Of a DNA stretch of 51,077 bases, positions 33,806 to 40,510 are shown piece after piece. Origin of the DNA: Tabrizicola sp. (GTDB lineage Bacteria > Pseudomonadota > Alphaproteobacteria > Rhodobacterales > Rhodobacteraceae); the NCBI GenBank assembly GCA_016792685.1, contig JAEULQ010000013.1, positions 1 to 51,077 on the forward strand. The letters run 5' to 3'. The stretch's first letter is position 1; the number at the start of each line of letters is the position of its first letter. The notes beneath the pieces are model-generated. The model saw only the letters and a program-made list of their open reading frames with translations, had not been told where the DNA came from and made no database searches. A program made the translations under genes and the position numbers.

Positions 33806-34573
33806 TTATGCCATCAGCTTCGGTATGGCGGGCTCGGCCTGCTCCGGCCCCATGGCCGTGTATCCGCCATCCACCCGGATATCCGTTCCGGTGATGAATC
33901 CCGCCTCGTCCGAACACAGGAACAGGACCGCCGCCGCCACTTCCTCGGGGTCGCCGACCCGGCCGAGAAGGTGAAACGGTGCCGCCACCGCATCGGTCTT
34001 TGCCCGGTCGCCACCGGTAAGCTGGTCCATGATGTTGGACCAGGTCCATCCGGGGCTGACCGCGTTCACCCTTATGCCCTTCGGTGCCAGGTCCATCGCC
34101 TGGTTCCGCGTGAGCTGCAGGATCGCGGCCTTCGACACCGGATAAAGCCAGCGCCCGGTCTGCGCCACGCGGGACGAGATCGAGCCGAAATTGACGATCG
34201 CCCCCCGGTTCCGTTCCAGTTCCTCCAGCGCCGCCTGCATCAGGACGACCGAGCCCACGACGTTGACGTTGAAGCTTTCCAGCCATTCCGCGCGGGAGGA
34301 CGCCGCGCCATTGTCCAGATAGCTGCAGGCGACATTCACCAGAAAGTCGATCCGCCCGAACCGTGCCTTCGTGGCCGCGACCAGCGCCGTGATCTGGGCA
34401 TCGTCGCGCAGATCGCAGGTCTGGAAGGCCACGCCCTCCGGCAGATCATTCCCCGGCACGATGTCGGCCACCATGACCTTTGCCCCCGCCGCAACGAAGG
34501 CCGCGACCACCGCCCGGCCGATCTTGGTGCAGCCTCCCGGCACGATTGCCACTTTCCCGGCCAGTCCGCGCAT
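33806..34573 (-). CDS. Atypical short-chain dehydrogenase/reductase
   Basis: 255 residues from ATG 34573, with GGAGG 6 nt upstream. The SDR fold is clear, with Ser131 (NFGSISS), Tyr144 and Lys148 (YPVSKAA) and the C-terminal GFITGTDIRVDGGY. Two normally conserved motifs are changed: the cofactor loop TGG is PGG (VPGGCTKIG, Pro12) and NNAG is NVAC (VNVACSY). It may still bind NAD(P) but with altered geometry. First gene of the operon with the StyA/StyB-like monooxygenase; in known indole oxidation clusters an SDR oxidises the dihydrodiol or hydroxyindoline intermediate, so a similar role is plausible. Confidence 0.88.
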   Translation of the reverse strand: MRGLAGKVAIVPGGCTKIGRAVVAAFVAAGAKVMVADIVPGNDLPEGVAFQTCDLRDDAQITALVAATKARFGRIDFLVNVACSYLDNGAASSRAEWLESFNVNVVGSVVLMQAALEELERNRGAIVNFGSISSRVAQTGRWLYPVSKAAILQLTRNQAMDLAPKGIRVNAVSPGWTWSNIMDQLTGGDRAKTDAVAAPFHLLGRVGDPEEVAAAVLFLCSDEAGFITGTDIRVDGGYTAMGPEQAEPAIPKLMA

Positions 34574-34739
34574 CCGACACCTCCAGCAATTGTTTGAACT
34601 TGAAAGATTTGTGCCGATCCTTGTGCCGCGCACTATCCGCCGGGCGCGGGGACTATCCGGAAAACGAAAAAATCCTGCGGCGACCCGTCGCAGCGCGGGC
34701 TTCCGTGTTAGGCTGTGCCCAGAATGAACCGGGGACCGG
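34574..34739. promoter_or_regulatory. Divergent operator with AraC-type direct repeats
   Basis: This 166-bp spacer separates the SDR/monooxygenase operon from the AraC regulator gene. ACTATCCG occurs at 34632-34639 and again at 34652-34659, same orientation, 20-bp period, i.e. the same helix face: the classic layout of an AraC-family dimer site. A second direct repeat TTGTGCCG (34609-34616, 34621-34628) lies nearer the SDR gene. AT-rich DNA with TTGAA-c-TTGAA (34595-34605) follows and may hold the SDR -10 region. Confidence 0.6.
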
Positions 34740-35744
34740 ATGGCGCAGGCACTGCTCAGGGACCACGCCCTTTTCCACTCGCACGACCTCGACGAGGCAC
34801 GCGAGCGGGTGGCGGCCGTCTTTTGCCCGCACCGGCTTGAGACGCTGGGAGCGCAAAGCCTGCTTGATGCGCGTCATCATCATCTGCCCGGCCAGCGCCT
34901 GTCGCTCAACTACATCGAATACGGCGCCCGCACGCTGATCGAGCCGGGCGAGCTTGATGGCTTCTACCTCTTGCAGATCCCGCTGGATGGCGGGGCAACG
35001 ATCACCAACGGGCGCGAGACCTATCTGTCCACACCCGACCGTGCGGCCATTCTGAACCCGCATCTGCCGACCCGGATGACCTGGGAAGAAGGGACCCGCC
35101 AGGTTTTGGTGCAGATCACCCGCCGCGCAATGCAGGATCATCTGGCCGGCCTCCTCGGCGCGCCCTCCGACCGACCCCTGACTTTCGAGGGACCGATCGA
35201 CCTGACGCAGGGCGCCGGGGCAGCACTTCGGCGGCTTGTCATGTGGCTGGTCAGCGAGGTCGATGCCGGGGCGCCGCCCATCGGGCCGGGCCTCATGGCG
35301 CGACAGATCGAAAGCACGGTCCTCTCTGGCCTGCTCGAGGCCCGTCACGACCATCAGGCCCAGCTGTCCCGGCACCGGTCCGCGCCGCGTCCGCGCCACC
35401 TGCGATTGGCCGAAGGCTATATCGAAGCGCATCTCGACCAGCAGATCACGCTGGAAGAAGTGGCCGATGCGGCAGGCATCTCGCCTCGTGGCCTGCAAAT
35501 GGCTTTCCGCACCTTCCGCGACACCACGCCCTTGGCCTTCTGGCGGGCCACGCGGCTGGACCGTGCCCATGCCGATCTTCTGGCAGCCCCACCCGGCACA
35601 CGCGTCACCGATATCGCGCTGCGTTGGGGCTTCACACATTTCGGCCGCTTTGCCGAGCTTTACCGCGAACGCTTTGGCCTTTCGCCACGCGACACGCTGA
35701 AGGCGCCCTTCCCGGAAGAAAGCGCCGCTGAGGCGGAAAGCTGA
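34740..35744 (+). CDS. AraC-family transcriptional regulator (AndR/EutR-like)
   Basis: 334 residues. The N-terminal AraC-binding-like domain (LSLNYIEYGARTLIEPGELD, then FYLLQIPLDGGATI) precedes two C-terminal helix-turn-helix motifs: ITLEEVADAAGISPRGLQMA near 240-260 and ITDIALRWGF-type TDIALRWGFTHFGRFAELYR near 290-310. The overall form matches the AraC_binding_2 group that includes AndR, activator of anthranilate dioxygenase genes. Transcribed divergently from the monooxygenase operon and upstream of the phosphatase and fusion genes, it is placed to activate both sides, probably through the ACTATCCG repeats. Confidence 0.9.
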   Translation: MAQALLRDHALFHSHDLDEARERVAAVFCPHRLETLGAQSLLDARHHHLPGQRLSLNYIEYGARTLIEPGELDGFYLLQIPLDGGATITNGRETYLSTPDRAAILNPHLPTRMTWEEGTRQVLVQITRRAMQDHLAGLLGAPSDRPLTFEGPIDLTQGAGAALRRLVMWLVSEVDAGAPPIGPGLMARQIESTVLSGLLEARHDHQAQLSRHRSAPRPRHLRLAEGYIEAHLDQQITLEEVADAAGISPRGLQMAFRTFRDTTPLAFWRATRLDRAHADLLAAPPGTRVTDIALRWGFTHFGRFAELYRERFGLSPRDTLKAPFPEESAAEAES

Positions 35745-35850
35745 TCCGCAAAGCGGGCAGGTGGTTGACCCGGCGTCCGTCCTTGCGCATCTGCTGCCGT
35801 CACGCTGCGCGGGCGGTTCCCCGTGCCATGACAATCCCGGGGGGCAGCAC

Positions 35851-36630
35851 ATGACCGGTTCAACCACCAGCAACGGGGACGAGGCGCTCGACCTTCTGTC
35901 CCGGATCCTGGGTCTGGCGGGCGCGCAGTCCCTGGCGCTTTTCAACAGCATGGCCCTGCGGCAGGTGGATGCCAAGTCGCCCGGCGACCTGGTTTCGGAT
36001 GCCGACCGCGCGGTAGAGGCGACGCTTCGCGACCTTCTTGGCCAGGACTTCCCCGACTGCGACATCCTGGGCGAGGAATTCGGTGGCACGGCCAGCCCGC
36101 GCTTCTGGGCCGTGGACCCCATCGACGGCACCTCGAACTTCCTTTCCGGACTGCCATACTGGACGATCTCGCTTGGCCTGATCGTAGACGGCTCGCCCGT
36201 GATGGGCGGCATCGTTGCCCCGGCGATGGGCCTTTCTGCGGTTGGTTCGGTGGGCGGCGGCTTGCGCCTGACAGGCCTTGAGCCCGGCTCGCGCCCGATC
36301 GATCCCCCCTGCATCGGCCTTGGCCGCAACGACCGCTGGCCCGCCCCGGACCGACACGCCGTCGAGGCAGCGATCGAGGCCTCGGGTCATGCCCCCCGCC
36401 TCTTCGGTTCCTGCGCGCTGTCCCTGATGCTCGTCGCCGCAGGTCGGATGAAGGGCTATGTCGAGCCCCGGGTCGGCGGGCTTTGGGATTGCGCAGGGGG
36501 CCTGGCGCTGTGCCGCGCGGCAGGCCTGCCCACGGCCTTCAAGGTCCATCCGGACGGAACCGTGGATGTGCTGGCGGGCGAGGTTTTCGATCTGGTCGGA
36601 AATCCGGATTGGGTGGCCGAACTGACCTAG
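35851..36630 (+). CDS. Inositol-monophosphatase-family phosphatase
   Basis: 259 residues from ATG 35851, with GGGGGG upstream; an earlier in-frame start at 35761 adds a segment with no family similarity. Metal-site motifs are present: ILGEEFGG (Glu pair), VDPIDGTSNF and GLWDCAGGLALCRAAG (WD motif). The family dephosphorylates inositol phosphate, histidinol phosphate, fructose bisphosphate or PAP in a magnesium-dependent manner; which one here is unknown. It lies between the AraC gene and the kynureninase-like fusion gene; a role in the same pathway is not obvious from its family. Confidence 0.88.
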   Translation: MTGSTTSNGDEALDLLSRILGLAGAQSLALFNSMALRQVDAKSPGDLVSDADRAVEATLRDLLGQDFPDCDILGEEFGGTASPRFWAVDPIDGTSNFLSGLPYWTISLGLIVDGSPVMGGIVAPAMGLSAVGSVGGGLRLTGLEPGSRPIDPPCIGLGRNDRWPAPDRHAVEAAIEASGHAPRLFGSCALSLMLVAAGRMKGYVEPRVGGLWDCAGGLALCRAAGLPTAFKVHPDGTVDVLAGEVFDLVGNPDWVAELT

Positions 36631-36667
36631 ATGCGGTCAAGCTGCCGCGATTTTCGAGCGCAAATCA

Positions 36668-36679
36668 TTCAAGCTTGAA
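36668..36679. promoter_or_regulatory. Palindromic operator candidate upstream of the fusion gene
   Basis: TTCAAGCTTGAA is a perfect 12-bp palindrome about 70 bp before the fusion gene start, in a short AT-richer stretch, and it overlaps a possible -35 (TTGAAA 36675-36680). Related TTGAA elements occur before the SDR gene. A MarR-type or AraC-type site is possible; the MarR gene downstream is a candidate binder. Confidence 0.4.
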
Positions 36680-36749
36680 ACATCTTGAGGCGCCCCCGGA
36701 TTTCTCCTATCGTCCCTTTGCACCAACGGGGCGGGAAGGACGGGATCAC

Positions 36750-38726
36750 TTGGCCAGCAACAGCACGGCGGGGGGCTATTTCCTCTATCATTCCATCGGC
36801 ATCTATCCCGGCAAGGAAGAGGACATGGCCCGTGCCATGGCCGAATTCTCCGAGGTCTGGGCCGCCCCGAACGACAAGCAGTGGGGCTATGTCCTGCGCA
36901 AGCGGCAGGATTTCATCGACCGCTGGCGTCGGCTGATCAACGTCCCGAAAGGCAGCCTCACGACTGTCGACAATGTCACCGAAGGCCTGCAGAAGATCCT
37001 CCGCGCCCTGCCCGAGGGGAGCTTGCGGGGCAAGCGGGTTCTGACGTCCGCCGACTGCTTTCCCTCGCTTCACTTTCTTCTTCAGGGCCTTGCCCCGAAG
37101 ATGGGCTTCACCCTGACCACGGTCCCCTTGTCCGAAGGCCGCGCGTGGGTCGAGACCGAGGATTTCCTCGCCCACTGGGGCCCGGATGTCGGGCTCGCGC
37201 TGCTGACCTGGGTGACCTCGATCGGGTCGTCCAAGATGGACTACCCGGCCCTCGTCGCTCACGGCCGCGCGATGGGCAGCCTTATGGTCGCCGACATCAC
37301 CCAAGGGGCGGGCCTGATGCCCTTTGACGCGTTGAACCCGCGGGTCGATTTCGTCGTCTCGACCAGCCTCAAATGGCTTTGCGGTACGCCGGGGGCCGGC
37401 ATCCTTTACGCTGACAAGGACCTGATCCCGATGCTGTCGCCCGAGGGGCGGGGGTGGTTCAGCCAGAACAACCCCTTCTCCTGGGATCTGGACCGTTTCG
37501 AATACGCCCCCGACATCCGGCGTTTCGACACCGGCACGCCGGGGTCGGTGGCGGCCGTCGCCTCCCTTCCGGCGATGGAGTGGTTCTCGAAGCAGGACCT
37601 TCGTGACGTCTCCGCCCACAATCGCCGCCTGGTGGACCGGGTCATCGAACGTGCCGACCGGTTGTCGCTTCCCCTTCACTCTCCCCGCGACGCGGATAAG
37701 CGCGGCGGGGCGGTGATGATCCGGATGCCCGACAAGGCCGAGGCCGCCGCCTGCGTTGGCGCCTTGGGGGTCGAAGGATACTCGGTCGATTTCCGTGGTC
37801 CGATCCTGCGGATGTCGCCGGGCTTTGTGACCGAGGAACGCGCGGTGGACGCGGTCTTTGACATGGTCGAAGAGGTGATGACCCGCCGCCGCCGCCGCTT
37901 TGCGGGGCAGGGCGGGGCCACGACCGGCGCAGGGGAGATTCTGGCGGATCTGGCCTCGGGGCTCGCGTCCGGCGGGGTGCGGGTCGTGGACCTGACCGCT
38001 CAGCTGGGGCCGGAAACCCCGATCCTGCGACTGCCCGAGGACCTTGCCCGGAACACGCCGAAAGTGGCGATCCACCGGATAAGTGAATACGACAAGGACG
38101 GCCCCTTCTGGGCCTGGAACTGGCTTGAGCTTGGCGAACACTCCGGCACGCATTTCGACGTGCCGCACCATTGGCTGTCGGGCAAGGACCATCCGGACGG
38201 GTTCACCGATACCCTGTCCGTCCAGCGCCTGATCGCGCCCGCCAATGTCATCGACTGTTCGGCCGAAGCCGCCGCAGACCCCGATTTTCTGCTGACCGCC
38301 CAGCACGTTAAGGCCTGGGAGGCCAGACACGGCGAAATCGGTCCGGGCGAGTGGGTGCTGATGCGGACCGACTGGGACAAGCGGTCCCATGACGAGGCGC
38401 TGTTCCTGAACGAGGATCCCGATCCTAACGAGGACGGCTCGCATTCCCCGGGCCCCTCGACCGACTGCATCGACTACCTGCTGGGCAAGGGGATCGTCGG
38501 CTGGGGCACGCAATGCATCGGGACAGATGCGGGGATGGCCGGCAAGTTCAGCCCACCCTTCCCGGCGCACAACTTCCTGCATCGGGACAATTGCTTTGGC
38601 CTCGCAAGCCTTTGCAATCTTGACCAGTTGCCGCCGAAGGGCGCGATCCTGATTGCGGCGCCCCTGAAGATCAAGGACGGTACCGGCTCGCCGATCCGGG
38701 CACTGGCCCTGGTGACGGGTCGCTGA
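36750..38726 (+). CDS. Fusion protein: kynureninase-like PLP enzyme + cyclase-family hydrolase (isatin hydrolase/kynurenine formamidase type)
   Basis: 658 residues from TTG 36750, the only initiation codon after the preceding gene that has a ribosome-binding site (GGAAGGA 36733-36739). Residues 1-380 are a class V PLP fold close to kynureninase: YFLYHSIGIYPG, ADITQGAG (Asp182, Gln185), PLP Lys208 in STSLKWLCGTPGAG, and GWFSQNNPFSWD with RRFDTGTPGS. Residues about 408-658 are a metal-dependent cyclase domain: VRVVDLTAQLGPETPI, then HSGTHFDVPHHW (464-475) supplying the metal ligands, GTDAGMAG and the terminal LPPKGAILIAAPLKIKDG. The linker 381-407 is Arg- and Gly-rich. Each half is full length. 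An internal ATG (37878) with AGAGG upstream might also give the hydrolase alone. Likely converts an indole or kynurenine derivative toward anthranilate. Confidence 0.85.
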   Translation: MASNSTAGGYFLYHSIGIYPGKEEDMARAMAEFSEVWAAPNDKQWGYVLRKRQDFIDRWRRLINVPKGSLTTVDNVTEGLQKILRALPEGSLRGKRVLTSADCFPSLHFLLQGLAPKMGFTLTTVPLSEGRAWVETEDFLAHWGPDVGLALLTWVTSIGSSKMDYPALVAHGRAMGSLMVADITQGAGLMPFDALNPRVDFVVSTSLKWLCGTPGAGILYADKDLIPMLSPEGRGWFSQNNPFSWDLDRFEYAPDIRRFDTGTPGSVAAVASLPAMEWFSKQDLRDVSAHNRRLVDRVIERADRLSLPLHSPRDADKRGGAVMIRMPDKAEAAACVGALGVEGYSVDFRGPILRMSPGFVTEERAVDAVFDMVEEVMTRRRRRFAGQGGATTGAGEILADLASGLASGGVRVVDLTAQLGPETPILRLPEDLARNTPKVAIHRISEYDKDGPFWAWNWLELGEHSGTHFDVPHHWLSGKDHPDGFTDTLSVQRLIAPANVIDCSAEAAADPDFLLTAQHVKAWEARHGEIGPGEWVLMRTDWDKRSHDEALFLNEDPDPNEDGSHSPGPSTDCIDYLLGKGIVGWGTQCIGTDAGMAGKFSPPFPAHNFLHRDNCFGLASLCNLDQLPPKGAILIAAPLKIKDGTGSPIRALALVTGR

Positions 38727-38850
38727 GCGCAAGCCGGACGTCCTTTTTGCCGCGAACCAGGCGGGCGCCGCGGTCCTCCGCGACAATGCGTCGGCTTTCA
38801 GGGCTTACCGGAGCGTGAACTAAGTGCTCCGGACCTATCCTGCTGCCATG

Positions 38851-38865
38851 AAGCATTTGATGCTT
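38851..38865. promoter_or_regulatory. Inverted repeat upstream of marR, operator candidate
   Basis: AAGCATTTGATGCTT is a 6-bp perfect inverted repeat with a 3-nt centre, 60 bp before the MarR gene in a locally AT-rich spacer. MarR proteins typically bind such sites in their own promoters. A hairpin terminator for the fusion gene is a weaker alternative, since the stem is AT-rich although TTTT follows. Confidence 0.45.
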
Positions 38866-38925
38866 GTTTTGTAAAATGAACCGCGCAGGATTGAGACAAG
38901 CCGCCAGAAAGGCCATAAGCCCAAG

Positions 38926-39408
38926 ATGACCGTGAAAAACCCCACTTTCCGACAGACCCGGCGTTCCTTGCCAATCGCTCTCCTCCGCGCCCGTGAGACC
39001 GTAATGGGACCGTTGCGCGACATGCTCGCGACTTCGGGCGTGAATGAGCAGAAGTGGCGGGTCCTGCGGGTCTTGCAGGAACGGGGGCCGCTTGAGCTGA
39101 GCCAGGTTGCCGCCGAAGCGGTGCTGCTTCTGTCCAGCCTGACCCGCATGGTCGGGCCTATGGTGGAAGAGGGGCTGATCTCGCGCATGACCCCGCCCGA
39201 AGATCGTCGCAAGACGATTGTCGCGATCACTCCGGCCGGACTGGCACTGGTCAATGCCCATGCCGGCCAAAGCGCGGCGATCCTTGGTCGCATCGAGGCT
39301 GGCTTCGGTCGCGACCGGCTTGAGCAGCTGCTTGATCTGCTTGAGGACCTGCAGAAGCTGGACCTTCGCAGCGGCCCGACCGAGGCTGTTGGCAAGACCA
39401 AGCGTTAA
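38926..39408 (+). CDS. MarR-family transcriptional regulator (HpaR-like)
   Basis: 160 residues with the winged helix of the MarR family: NEQKWRVLRVLQERGPLELS, QVAAEAVLLLSSLTRMV and the wing PPEDRRKTIVAITPAG. The start RQTRRSLPIALLRARETVM is that of the homoprotocatechuate operon repressor HpaR. HpaR-type regulators respond to aromatic acids. Following the aromatic-type fusion gene and preceding an unrelated sugar operon, it most likely represses the former and itself. Confidence 0.88.
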   Translation: MTVKNPTFRQTRRSLPIALLRARETVMGPLRDMLATSGVNEQKWRVLRVLQERGPLELSQVAAEAVLLLSSLTRMVGPMVEEGLISRMTPPEDRRKTIVAITPAGLALVNAHAGQSAAILGRIEAGFGRDRLEQLLDLLEDLQKLDLRSGPTEAVGKTKR

Positions 39409-39448
39409 TCCCCAGACTGAAAACTAGGCCCCCGGTAGAAATTCGGGC

Positions 39449-39494
39449 TTGACGGAAATTGGATCGTTCCAGTAAATAAATTGGAACGATCCAA
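39449..39494 (+). promoter_or_regulatory. Promoter overlapped by twin LacI-type operators
   Basis: A sigma-70-like promoter TTGACG (39449-39454), 18-bp spacer, TAAATA (39473-39478). Two 13-mers flank the -10: TTGGATCGTTCCA (39459-39471) and its exact reverse complement TGGAACGATCCAA (39482-39494). Each 13-mer is itself almost palindromic around a central CG, the hallmark of LacI-family operators, and the two centres are 22 bp apart, about two helical turns. A GGGGGAA ribosome-binding site and the ATG at 39509 follow. No LacI-family gene lies in the window, so the repressor is encoded elsewhere. Confidence 0.8.
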
Positions 39495-39508
39495 ATTTCG
39501 GGGGAATC

Positions 39509-40510
39509 ATGCGCTGGGGTCTGATCGGGGCAAGCACCATCGCCGAGCAGCACATGATCGCGGCGCTTCGCCATGTGGGCGGAGAGGTTGCCGCAGTTGT
39601 CAGCACGACCCTCGCGCGGGCGCAGGACTTTGCCGACAAACAGGGCATTCCCAAAGCCGGAACCGAGCTTTCGCTCGTGTTGGATGACCCTTCGATCGAC
39701 GCCGTCTACATCTCCTCGACCAACGAAAAGCATCGGGCGCAGGCCCTGGCCGCGATTGCCGCTGGCAAGCATGTCCTTTGCGAAAAGCCCCTGGCCATGA
39801 CGGTCGCGGAAGCACGCGACATGGTGATTGCCGCCGAAAAGGCCGGACTGGTCTTTGCGACCAACCATCATCTGCGCTGCTCGGGGTCGCACCGGGCCAT
39901 CCGCGAGCTCATCGCTTCGGGCCGGATCGGTCGGATCCTGTCGTTGCGGATGTTCCACGCGGTTCACCTTCCGGAGAACCTGCGCGGCTGGCGGATCAAC
40001 GATGCGGCAGCCGGGGGTGGGGTCATTCCCGACATCACCGTCCATGATGCCGATGTCGCCCGCTTCCTGTTGCAGGAAGACCCGGTCAATGTCGTGGCCC
40101 AGATGTCGGCTTCGGGCATGGGGCAGGGGGTGGAGGACAGCGCCATGTCGGTGTGGTCGATGCCCTCGGGCGCCATGGTGATGAGCCATGAAAGCTTTAC
40201 CCATCCCTTCGCCGGTTCCGGCCTTGAGGTCCACGGGACAGAAGGCTCGATCTTCGCGCGTGGCGTGATGACCCAGTTGCCTGTCGGCGAGATCGAACTT
40301 GTGACGGCTGCAGGGCGCGAGATCGTGCCCTTCTCCAGCCACGGGCTTTATGTCCAGGCGGTGCAGGACTTTGTCTCGGCCGTCAACGGCTCGGGTAGGC
40401 CCGCCGCAACCGGCCGGGATGGTGTGGCCTCGCTGGCCGTGGCCCTTGCCGTGCGCGAGGCGGGACGATCCGGCTTCCGTCAGGTCGTCGACTATGGAGT
40501 GCGAGCATGA
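39509..40510 (+). CDS. Gfo/Idh/MocA-family oxidoreductase
   Basis: 333 residues. The N-terminal Rossmann domain (MRWGLIGASTIAEQHMIAAL) and CEKPLAMTVAEARDM near 93-107 are diagnostic of this NAD(P)-dependent family, which acts on sugars, inositols and 3-keto-sugars. The C-terminal substrate domain includes GGGVIPDITVHDADVARFLL. First gene after the twin LacI-type operator; its stop overlaps the CoA-transferase start (ATGA). Sugar or cyclitol oxidation fits the CUT1 importer downstream. Confidence 0.92.
   Translation: MRWGLIGASTIAEQHMIAALRHVGGEVAAVVSTTLARAQDFADKQGIPKAGTELSLVLDDPSIDAVYISSTNEKHRAQALAAIAAGKHVLCEKPLAMTVAEARDMVIAAEKAGLVFATNHHLRCSGSHRAIRELIASGRIGRILSLRMFHAVHLPENLRGWRINDAAAGGGVIPDITVHDADVARFLLQEDPVNVVAQMSASGMGQGVEDSAMSVWSMPSGAMVMSHESFTHPFAGSGLEVHGTEGSIFARGVMTQLPVGEIELVTAAGREIVPFSSHGLYVQAVQDFVSAVNGSGRPAATGRDGVASLAVALAVREAGRSGFRQVVDYGVRA

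Noticed and set aside
36669-38786. A 705-codon open frame antisense to the kynureninase/cyclase fusion gene, and similar long antisense frames at 42691-44391, 14030-15562 and 18541-19905
   Set aside because: They are GC-rich shadow frames with Arg/His/Gln-rich composition and no domain pattern, opposite genes with clear family motifs.
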